Positions 23,501 to 35,500 of a stretch of 64,000 nt of DNA are shown in pieces. The DNA comes from Diploptera punctata (taxonomy: Eukaryota > Arthropoda > Insecta > Blattodea > Blaberidae). Both the position numbers and the translations under genes were made by a program. Where the stretch lies: contig JASPKZ010002332.1 of assembly GCA_030220185.1 (NCBI GenBank), forward strand, positions 434,001 through 498,000, written 5' to 3'. Numbering within the stretch: position 1 is the first letter of the stretch; the number at the start of each line of letters is the position of its first letter. The notes under the pieces were generated by a model. It saw only the letters and a list, made by a program, of their open reading frames with translations. It had not been told where the DNA came from and did not search any database.

Positions 23501-26500
23501 TGTGACCATTTTATTATTCATACATCCAGCCGTACGGATTTGGTGCACTCAGTTCATCCAGAGGAATCATTAAAACTTAATAAGTCTTGTGCACTGATCA
23601 ATGTTTTGTCATCTCGTAGAGAGACACTTCAGTTCCCTTTTGAAGGAACCAATACTCAGGATTTTTATGCCCTGAAAAAATTCATTGAAGCAATAAGGTT
23701 TGAACTTGCAAAGCTTTGGAACCAGTAAATATATGATATGTGACATAAAAGAAGTCATTCAGGATTTTTATATGTAAAGAAAAAGTCCTCTTGACCCCAG
23801 TTGATTTTAAACTCACAAATCTCAGATTCAGAGGTGAGCATGGTAGTCTTTGCAATGCCATAATGTTACTTTGCATTAAATTGTAATGTATGAAAATTAT
23901 AAGAGTATTTGAGTATAAAGTTAATTAAATATATACATAAATACCAGAACAATTGGATGAATCATTTGCGATGAGTGAGTTCAGATAAAGTTCTTAAAGC
24001 CATGCTTCATTATTTTCCAACAGGGAAGAGATCTCTAGGTCATCCAAGGAAATGCTGGATAAAAAATTCATCAATGAGATCGTAATAAGCCCATAAGCCT
24101 AAGTCTTGGTTGGAAGAAGAAGTTCTTAGGAAAATTTTTGGACCAAAGAGAGATGAATAGGCAGGCAAATGGAGAAGACTTACATAACAGTGAGCTACAT
24201 GACCAGCCTCATGGGCTAGTGGTCAGCGTTTCTGACTACAGTTCATGAGGTCACGGGTTTGATTCCCGGTCAGACCATAATAATTTTTCCTTAGATGGAA
24301 TTATTCCTATGGTTCCCATGGTCTGGAATTTAGATTAAGTTTAGGTTAAGGACTCCCCTGGCACTTTATTATCACTTACCACCCATCATATCATTGGGGT
24401 AACATAACTCTGCTTTCCAATTGCCCCAACCTAAGAAACAGATTACAATTCTGCCAATGCCAGGGGAGAAAGTCAGAAATGTCAAATGACAACCTGGTGG
24501 CATTAGGAAAAAAAAAACAGTGAGCCACACGATCACTATGGGAAACCTGATATAATAACAGTCAAGTCTCGTAGATTGCAATGGGCAGAACATGTGGCAT
24601 CAATAGGGAATTAAAGAGGGGCATGGAAGCTTCTTGTAGGAAAACCAAGGAAAATGACCAGTTGGTAGAACAAGAATAAGGCAGGAGAATAATTAACCAT
24701 GATTGGAGGGAAGTAAATTATACAGGAGTTGATTGGAAAAATCTCAGAATACGGGTGTATGGAGAGCTTATGTTCATGCAGCCATGAACCAATGGGTCCG
24801 ATAGTGTCTGTGAGTTAGTTAAGAAAATTTATATTCAATCAAAACATGAATTGGAAATGTTACATCTCACCTGGAGGAGTGGAATATAGTTGAGAATGAT
24901 GATATTTGAAACATATCCAGATAAGAGTGTGTTAATTCATGAGATAAAAAAAAAAACTGCTGGCGCGACAGGCCTACTAGGCCCTTAGCCTACCAGCCGG
25001 TTGCTGGCCTCACATCCACATGTGTCAATCACAGAGGTAGATGATAATCAGCCAGTGTAGGGATGACATGTGGTCAGCATGTCGAGTCCCCCAGCCGTTA
25101 TAGCTGGTTTTCTCAACCTGGAGCCGCTACTTATTGTAGCTACCCAAATGCATCATGATGCTGGGTGGGCACCAGTCCCATACTGGTCGAAACACCATGA
25201 GAAAATTTCTTCCCCCATGGAGACTCGAACCAGCGCAAGTCCCGTAGCTCTGCGCCAAGGCTTCCTGCCTTAACCACTCGGCTACGGCGCGGGACAGTTC
25301 ATGAGATGAAGGATAAAATTTCTGATTCATGTTTTGATTACATAAATCTCACCTTATGCGTTACTTTCCATTACTTTTATAAAAATGAAAACATTTTAAT
25401 TTATTTTGTGTTGTATTTTGTACCTCATAGTGTTATTTCCTACCTACTAAACTTAATGAAAATTTAAGTTCATTCTATTAATTATGAAAGATAGCATCAG
25501 TAATAGAAGTAGTAATACAGGGATGTTACTATATTTACCCAAATATTAGACAAACTTTTTTTTTCTGAAATCTGCAATCCAAAAATCATAACTTGTTTTA
25601 AATTTGCAGAGTAGGAAATATGCCCAGTTGAAGTCAATATTTATGTTTATTTGTAGCCTACGTAGATGCCGACTGGTGAGGTCAATGTTTTTAGGCTGCA
25701 TAGTAAACAGTTGCAGGCTAGGAGATTATTGCCAACAGAACAATGGACAAATAATATATGGCAAAATTGAATATAATATGATAGCCAATAGGAAAATGTA
25801 AAAAATCACTTTGGTAAAAAGAATCTCGAAAATTACATTAAAAAATTGAAATGGTTGCCTATGGTAGCAGTAAAATTGAGAAGATAACTTTCTTACGGGC
25901 ATTAAAATGAGTAAAATTCAGATTATTTCTCCAGAAAGTTATATTCAAGATTTTTATACCATTAAAAATCCATCCATCTTGGACAGGTATAAATGTGTAA
26001 ATCTCAGAATCAGAGATGAACACAGCATGTGAAATTATTGTAAAAATGTCATTTAGTTAAGCCCAAAAGATGTTTTAATTGCTGAGTTAGATTTGCAATA
26101 TTATAAATCCAAAAGATAATTCTAAGGTCCAAATAAAACCACATCATTTTTGTCAGAGTAGTTTTAAACAACAATATAATTGAAAATATATCATCATTTT
26201 TGAAACTTTTACAGGAATTAATCACTATGATGTTTATTTTATGGTAAAATCACATGTTTCTTCTTACCACTCCTCATACAAAGTTCCTAGATACAATCGC
26301 GATTTTGAGACCATAACGGTCTCATCTTCAAAGTACTATTTTTGGCGACTGATGTTATGTCGAGTTAGTAATAGGTCTAGTGTCTGCTATAGTCTCCAAC
26401 CATGTCTTGTGTGTTGGGCTTATTCTAGTATGTGCCATTCTTTTCACATGCTGAAGAGCCCAAGTCTTGTCTAAAAATTGTGGTATTAATGAAACAATGG

Positions 26501-29500
26501 AGGTCATTTTAAATTTTTCTGTAACGTCAACATTTCTGGATAATTGTTAAACTTTCATAAGATTCGAAGAAACACAGTTATTATTCCAAACATCACATTA
26601 CGACACCAGACTGTACAGAGAAACCACTGAAATTTACAAGCATAAAAATTCCTTTAACAAAAAAAAAAAACATGAAGATTAACAAATTCTGGATCCTGGC
26701 ACTGCACAACCAACACAAGAATGAAGCCTATGACTTCTGCTAATGCCAAAAAAAGCCAACACAAAAAAAAACAAGGCAAGATGTAATGGACAACCACAGA
26801 GAATTCCCCCACCACTGGGTTTCATCTATAAATAATGATACCGTTTCCAACGAACCATCCAGTCTGCAGCCGACTGTTGAGGAGTTCACAGAGAGCATGC
26901 AGAATATCCTTATGAGGTCTACCGCAACAGTAGACAAAATGTCGAGTGACAAGAAAACCGGACCATGGCCATTTAGCCCAGAAGACAAACCAAACAGGGG
27001 TCAATATAAGATGGACGTCAGTTGTGAACGTGACACAGCATTGAGAATGTCACAAAAGATGTGAAGAAACCCTGGGTCTGCTATGAATTATGAAGTATGA
27101 GGTGAGTGAAATAATAAAAAATAAACAATATTAAAAAACCTCATAGTGTTATTTCCTATCTACATAACTTAATAAAATCAAATGTCTCATAATTATGAGG
27201 AGAGATTTGAAACATTTGATTTTATTTTAAATTAAACATCATAGTGATTTATTCCTATAAAAGTTCAATAGAGCTCAATATTTTTCTTATGATCCAGAAG
27301 ACTGTAGACAGTAGTTTTCTATAGAATTCTCAAATTAAAAATAAATTATGTAGAAAAAATATATTATCTGTCATAAAAATTCTCTCTATAAAAAACTATA
27401 ACATATGCAATCTCACATATAATTTAATTCACGAAGACAACCTTTCTATAATTGAATTTCAAATAAGAGTACAACCTACGATTTAAAAACTGCATGCACA
27501 AACAATTAAATTATTATTTTATTACCTTACAAACTTTAAAAAACATATGAGAATCAAATAAAATAAGCTTATAAATTAACAAATTACAATGGATTTTATA
27601 CAATCCTTATTTTAAATTGTTTATATTGGGAGTTGTGGGCATTCGACCATGCACAATCCACATAAAAATTGAATTGCCAAACCTGTTGAGCACTTCTGCT
27701 GCTTGTACAGCCACCTCCTGGTCTGGAGTCTCTGCCACATCTAAAGGAGGAGCCATTGGAACAGATCGAGTTGGACAGGGGCCATTCAGAGCTTCAATAA
27801 GAGGACACTGCTTCATACCCAGCAGGAATATTCTCACAGCTGCCCTGTACAAAATAAATTCATTATTTATTTTTTTGACAAATAGGTAAATTTGATTACT
27901 TAAAAGCATAGGCTCAAAAAGTTCATTTTTTTTCATATTCATAACCCTAACCATACTCACAAGGAAAGGTGATGGTTCATTGAAATGGCTCCCGAGTGAA
28001 ACTCTATCCACCCAAAGAATACATGGAGTTATTTATTTAATTTTCACAGGGAAAAAACACTGAGGTTTAATTTAAGAATTAAATTATATTTTTATTACCT
28101 GACTTCATATCTTATATATAAAAATTAATGTTTGTTTGTTTGTTCGTACTTTATGCGCGGCCATACCGTTGATCCGATTGTGATGGGGTTTTTTGCAAAA
28201 TGTTCAGGAGATTCCCGGGATGAACATAGGCTATAAGAGAGTTGTGATACTCAACTCATACATCCTTAAAAATCGCCCTTTGTAGTGGAAAACATGAAAA
28301 AAGTAGCTCTTTGGACGCTTAAATGGCTTATGCTGCCTAAACCATAAGAAATACACAAAATGAATGTACACAGAATTGAATATCTCAAAAAGCTCTACAA
28401 AAAAGTCCACGACAGCATATGTTTATCTCTTGCGGATAACTCACAAAAACCATTTTTGTCTTTCATTGATACCAAGAGTCTCGCGCCGTAGCCGAGTGGT
28501 TAAGGCAAGAAGTCTTGGCGCAGAACTATGGGACTTACGCTGGTTCGAGTCTCTACGGGGGAAGAAATTTTTCTCATGGAATGTCAGCCAGTAAGGGACC
28601 GGTGCCCAGTGGGTCAGAAATGAAATCTAGCTGGGGGGAAAAAAAAAGTCAATTTATCTTTTTTTTTCCCATTCTAATGTAATTGTTATATGACGGTTCT
28701 TAACATATCTGCAAAGGAGGGTACAATTCTAATGTTCATGACTATGTGACGTCATCATTCACACTTCTTGAGCCACAACAGAAGGCTGTAAGAGGTTTTC
28801 TTACGAACTTATTTAATAATGTTTTTATTATTGATTTAACATTTCTCAATGAAAGATAAATTATATTTGAAGAGAAAAATTATACATTCAGACTGGAGTT
28901 TGAACCCACCTTAGCTCAGTGGAAGTGTATTGGCCTAGAAAGCCAAAGGTCCTGGGTTCAAACCCCAGTCTGAGCGAATAATTTTTCTCTTCAAATGTAA
29001 TTTGTCCTTTAGTGAAAAGTATTAAATTAATAATAAAATCATGGAGAGAATAATCTTAATGAATTGAAAAATTATGTTTTCTTCATATGAAAGTTATATC
29101 ATAGTGATCTAGCCACAGAAAATATGTAATTAAAATCAAACAATGTTTAAGACAAAAACATTTTTCATAGCGAGCATGCTTCATAGTACCAATGCAGAAT
29201 ACTCTTTGTGTTCTCATATTTTGAAGGGATCATCATGTTTCAAATAGGGTGTTTTAAATGATGTAGCCCATTTTGATAAATAATCACTTTTATAGAATGA
29301 TTACCACATCATATTTCTGAATTGAATTTCTGAATTTATGGGAAAAAAATTCAATTTAAAACTTTTCTTTAATTTTTTAATTATTAATTGCAGAAAACTG
29401 AAAATGGACATTGATTGTAAGCACAAAAAATAATCTCTGTGCCAGAAGTTTATGTCTGAACCAAGCAAAACTGCATCGGTAATAAACATCACCATGTTTT

Positions 29501-32500
29501 AGTAATTAACATGATCTTTCTAAAATTGTTTGGTTCGTTGCTATTGCGGTTTTTCTTGATTGATGTTTTAATTATTATTTCTCCCTTGCCTTCCAGTAAA
29601 GAACCTCCAGACTTGCATTCTTATGGTTATCATCGTAAAGTTGTCTGTATACAAGTAGATGTTTTTTTTAGATTTTGTTTCTGTTCTTGCACAGTGGGCA
29701 ATAGTCTTTGGGTGTGATTATATTTCTTTTGGCCTCTTTCTATTAAGTTTATGAATTTGTATTTAATTTTAGGAAGTTATATTTTGAGGTTATTTTAATT
29801 ATATTATTTTTGGTCTGGACATCTTACCTCAATATTAATGTTGATTTGTTCTTGGACATGTTTCAAAACAATTCTCTGTTTTATCTTCAGCTTTCCCATA
29901 ATATAATTATGAATTTGTGTTTTAATAATTCAATCTCTAAAATATACGAACATGAATTTGATCTAAATCGGCATTTATGAAAAATGTTTCCATCTTGAAC
30001 ATTGTTTAATTTTGCAGTCAACACATTTTCTATGGATAGACCACTTTGATAAGTTTAATTTTTATAATATATTCAGTAAAATTGTCCTCTCTGAAAATAT
30101 TCATATTACTTCACGTTTCGAAGTAAGTAACATTGTTTTCCCTCCCATGATGGCAGTTATAAGTTTTCATTTAAACATAACTCTACATTTTAGTATACAT
30201 TTTTACAATGTAAATTAACATTAGGAGTAATTTATAACTCCATATGTCCTTTAGATGAGCAATATTTCATTCTGTTTCCCTTGTTAATGAACCGTGGCAT
30301 TTCTTTGTCAGTCAAGGAAAAATATATATGTAGTAATTATTGTCTACAATGCTTTCTACGTTCATAGTTAATCACATCACTCATTAAGACAAAGTAGAAA
30401 GTGATGAGTAGGGCAAGGCATTTAATGACCTATAAAATGGTAAAAAATGCATTTATGACATAAAAAATGACCAATAAAATTTAAAAAAATGACGAATAAG
30501 AAGTTAAGAATTACCAATAAAAACACTATTAATTAGATTGTGTACTCACTTGATTACTGACTTACATAAAATTTAACTTAACATCAAAATATTAAAAATA
30601 CATATTAGAGTACCTTTTATGGAAGAAAATCCATTTCAATTACACAGTGCACTTTTACAACAATTTTGAATTGCAGTTAACAATCAAAATACGGGTAGAA
30701 GCTAGCATAAGCTCTAAGAAATTGAATAAAATTCCTAGAAGTGGGCAAGTTCATTAAGCACATACCTTGAAAAATTAGGGGGTAGTGGGGTGGTAGTGTT
30801 AGAAAAGCATCTACTTAATTCAAAGAAGTTGTATTGACAAGGAAAAAAATACTGAATTCTAATAAAAATCTCAAATCAAATACAAAATTATGGCACAGCC
30901 TTCCAGGAAAAGAGTAAAAAATGATCTCAAAATGACCTAAAAATTGACAACAAATGGACTCCTATCCCTAGCGGAAAGGTAAGGAAAATGCAAAAAACAC
31001 CCTACTAAAGAATGCCTGTTGTTTAATCAGTTTTTTTAAGGTCATACATTTTCATAGATGCAAGCAATGTATCAACCATCATAAGAAAAAGATGCAAAAT
31101 CATTAATTGCCTTGCCCTAGTGATGAGTGAAAGGTAGAATAAATCACAGCTTAACCAAATAGCTAATCTTAATTTATGAGGGGAAAAAATAACAATATAT
31201 TAAATGCATTTTCTTTTCTAAATTTTAAAGGAAAAAAAATTTATTACATGCATTATATAGTGATGTTCCATTATAATTGTAAATATATAGTGTGCAAGTG
31301 TACATGAAAAATGTTTCCCATTATAATTCAAATAAATAAACACTCAAATAATGTATGAAACTAACTTGTTGAGGTCCAAGTTCATTAGTTACTTCTGGAG
31401 GTAGGATTGCACCTTGTGCAGCTGTGGAGGACTTCTGGAGGGCTCGAATTTGTAACAATGCTCGGAAAGGAGCTCTGCAGATAGGACAGTTGTTGGCCTA
31501 TAACAAATATTAACCATCTTTATTGTACACAACATTTCTTAATCAAAACTTCACGAATAATTAAGTAATACAATTTGTGGAGGGCTCATCAAGAGTCTTA
31601 AAAATCATATGTTTAAACCCAATTTAGTCAGTAAATTTTAAATTTCAATACGACAAATATATATATATTCCTAAATACATCTATTTTCAACTTATGTGCA
31701 AATTTGACAGACCATATTAGATGGGATTGTTTTATTTGTATTGTGTAAAGAAAGGAATTCAGGTTAAGACAAGTATATATTAAGTGTTTTTATAATGTAA
31801 ATGTGGGCATGCCATAGCATAGTGGTTAAAGCAATATACTACAAAGCGGGAATGTCGAGGTTCGAGTCCCAGTGGGGTCAGAATTTTAAACTGACCCAAA
31901 CCTTCTGGCAGCACTATTGTTTGGGGTTGACTCAGCCTCTAACAGAAATGAGTACTAGATTCTTGTTCTGGGAGTGAAGGAGGCCATCATGCAGGGCTGA
32001 CAACCTGGCTGACATCAAGTGCCGATTGTCCAGAAAAAGACAACCTCCTACTACCCCAAGGATCTCCTGAGGTCTGTAATGGGATCACTTTACCTTTAAT
32101 GTAAATGTATTCTTTGAGGAATGATGATGAAGAGAAGAGAGAAATGTGAAACCCAATGCTGGTATATGGTCCACTCTTCTTGTTGATAAGTACTATGGGA
32201 TCTGCAAGCTCAACATCCCCATCTAATGGACTATTATTCTTGTCATATTAATTAGTTGATGAGGGCAGGGCTACTTCTGGACAGATAACTACAATATCCA
32301 ACCATGCTTAAGCAATGATGACCAATTATAATCCCACAGTCTGTCAATGAGAGTTTAGTAATTGAAATATTATTTGCACGTAGACAAAATATCACAACAA
32401 AAAAAAAGAACATTTCTAAAGATAGAATATTATTTTCTATGCATACCGTATTTACGCATGTATAGGCCCCGTGTGTGTATAGGCCGCATTCAAGTTTTGC

Positions 32501-35500
32501 GATAATAAATTGGGGAAAAATATTTTGTTTTATATTTTCACTAAGAAGGAGTGCAAAAGACAGAAGTAGGCCTACACCATTTTTAAATCTGGCTATGTTG
32601 TAAATTCCAAAGCTTCATTTGTCAGCTATTAAACAGTACATTCGAGTTGCAGCTCAGTCATTAATATAAGGATAAAAGAGATGGTTAGTTGGTAGGTACG
32701 GTATCATTGTCATTCCTGTTCACTGTGTGTAGACATGGGTCGGTGCAGAGAAAATTATACCTCCAAATTCAAGCTACTAGTGGTGCACTATGCAGCAGAA
32801 CACAGAAATAGGACAGCAGGAAGAAAGTTTGATGTGGACAAAAAGATGTGTAACAGTGGATCCAAACAAAACATGCACTTGAAAACACATCACAACATCG
32901 ACAATTTTTCCACGGAAAGAAAACAAAATATCCACAGTTATAAAGAGTTCTCCTGGATTATGTATGGAAAACAAGGGTAGACAGATTTCCTGTATCCATT
33001 GAAATGATACAATTTTATGGCCTTAAGGTAGCCAAGAATATGGAAATACCATGCAATGAATTTATGGCAAGTTATGGATGGGAAAGGCGATTTATGATAT
33101 GTCACGATCTTGTAATTTGGTGGCGTACATCAATAGTGCAAAAACTTCCCGATATGTACCAGTTATCTAGTTATTTCATGTATAAGCTGCACCCTAATTT
33201 TGAAACTTGATTTTAGGTAAAAAAAGTGCGGCCTATACATGCGTAAATATGGTATTAGGGAAAATCTCATTATTTAGTATTATTAGTACTCATCCTGCAT
33301 TTGTGTTTATTTTAACAGTGACTGTTTTTATATGCAGGTCCCTTATGATCAATATTTAATTTTAGGAAATGATATTATGAAGTTATTTTAATTATATTAT
33401 TTTTAGTCTGATCATCTTATCTCAATATTAATGTTTATTTGTTCTTGGACATGTTTCAAAACAATTCTGTTTTATCGTCAGTTTGTCCAGACTGGTTTGA
33501 TTTATGTTGCATTATGTTGCACACCCTGGATGTCGATGTCAGCTCCATCCTGTGGTTGGCCAAATAACCTCCAAACAACGTCACACTCCGTTGGTATTTC
33601 AAAATTCATAACTCTGTTTTTGTTCTTCTGAATATAGATTTTCTAACTGTTTGAATAATTTAGTGTCTGAATTTATACTATGTTTTTCAGACCAAACATG
33701 AGCAGCAACTGCAGAATTTTCTATTTCCCCATTTTTAATATTTCTTAATTGTTCTTTGGTTCTAATTTTTAGGTTTCTTTTTGTTTTTCCTATATATATC
33801 TTTCCACAACCCATGCATTCAATTTGATATATTCCTGATTTTTTATTTTTATCAGTTTTTTTTTCATTTTTGTTGGTTTTCATTAGTTTATTTAAACTGT
33901 AGTTATTTTTCAGTGCTAATTTAATACCTTATGATCACTTAGTCCACCGCTGTGGTCTCGAGGTAGCATGCTGCCTTGTCACGCAGCGGGCCCGGGTTCG
34001 ATCCCCGGTCAGGGCAGTTTTTCTGGGTGAGGTTTTTATCGGGGTTTTCCTCACCTTTAAGACAAATGTCAGGAAAACTTTAAGGCCCAAACGGTCCCCG
34101 AAATCATATGGCCATCATCATCATCATCATCACCCTTCACCAGTGTGGAAAGCAACGTGAAGCTACCACACCTACAATTCCTAGTAAAGCTGCAAGCATA
34201 GCACTGAAATGCTATAATTGCAGTGAAGGACCTGCCTTCGGGCAGAATTACTGTGGATGTGGATGATCACTTAACACTCATAAATAAAATTCATGACTCA
34301 TCACTTCTGTTGATATTTTCACAAGTGTAAATAGTACACATTTAGTGAATTTATATACAATAGTAGTTAGTATTTATTAATTTAATGTATATAAATCTCT
34401 TCAAACTATTTAGTGGTGGTGTTATTTATTATTATTTTTAAGAATACAAAAGCATGAAAGTTTCAGATTAAACATGTATTTTCTATAGTGAATGATCTCT
34501 AAGCATGGATTATACGTCTAAATTATTATTGCAGATTATTTATATATTCATAACATATTTCTTGAGGCTATTTGTTTTACAGATTGCTACTGATATTTTT
34601 TCTGTTCCCAATTTCCATTTCCTTCTGTTTAAGCAGTCCTTTTCTTTTTATAAAAGTCCTTTTCTTCCAATTCCCTTCCTTTCATGCCTTCCTGGATATA
34701 TTTTTTCCAATTATTTTTTAGGTCATCCCAATCTCTTTCTCTCCGTTTTAACTTAGATAAACTCATAAATATTACTAACTTTTTAACAATTACAATTGAA
34801 TATTTATTAAATTTTGTGTGATAATCAAAATGCATTGTAAATTTGTGATCTGTAACCGACAGTGGAAATCGCAAAAAAAGAAACAGACACAGATAATGCA
34901 TAATTGTGCAACACCACACTGACTTCATACTGAAGATGACCCATTAACTAAGTCGTATGACAAGGGAAATAATTGTTACGGATGATGATCTTGAAGAAGA
35001 TTTCTGGGCTGTAGGCCGCGGTCTTGAGGCTTGAAGTTTCCCGACGTTTCGCCAGAGACTGTGTCTGGCATCCTCAAGGGTTGTCTTGAGACTGGCGAAA
35101 TGTCGGGGAACTTCAAGCCTCAAGACCACGGCCTACAGCCCGGAAAACTTCAAGATCATCATAGCAACTCCGGCCATGAAAGCCTAAGTCAATACAATTG
35201 TTATGAATATTACCAGATAATATTTAATTTATGAAAAATATAAGAAATTCACAATCACCCTGGGTACATAATAAATTTCAAAATATATTTGAGAAGTTTA
35301 ATATTAAATTAGCACCCAAAAAATAACTACAGTTTAAATAAACTAATAAAAACCAACAAAAATGAAAAAAACTGATAAAAATAAAAAGTCAGGAATATAT
35401 CAAATTGAATGCATGGGTTGTGAAAAGATATATATAGGGAAAACAAAAAGAAACCTAAAAATTAGAACCAAAGAACACATAAGAAATATTAAAAATGGAG

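Noticed and set aside
28811..29042. Array A5 as a classical foldback DNA transposon
   Set aside because: Its ends are inverted repeats, but they are the ordinary unit terminus in two orientations. Other arrays show that this arises from inverted retro-insertion, and no fixed short duplication was seen.
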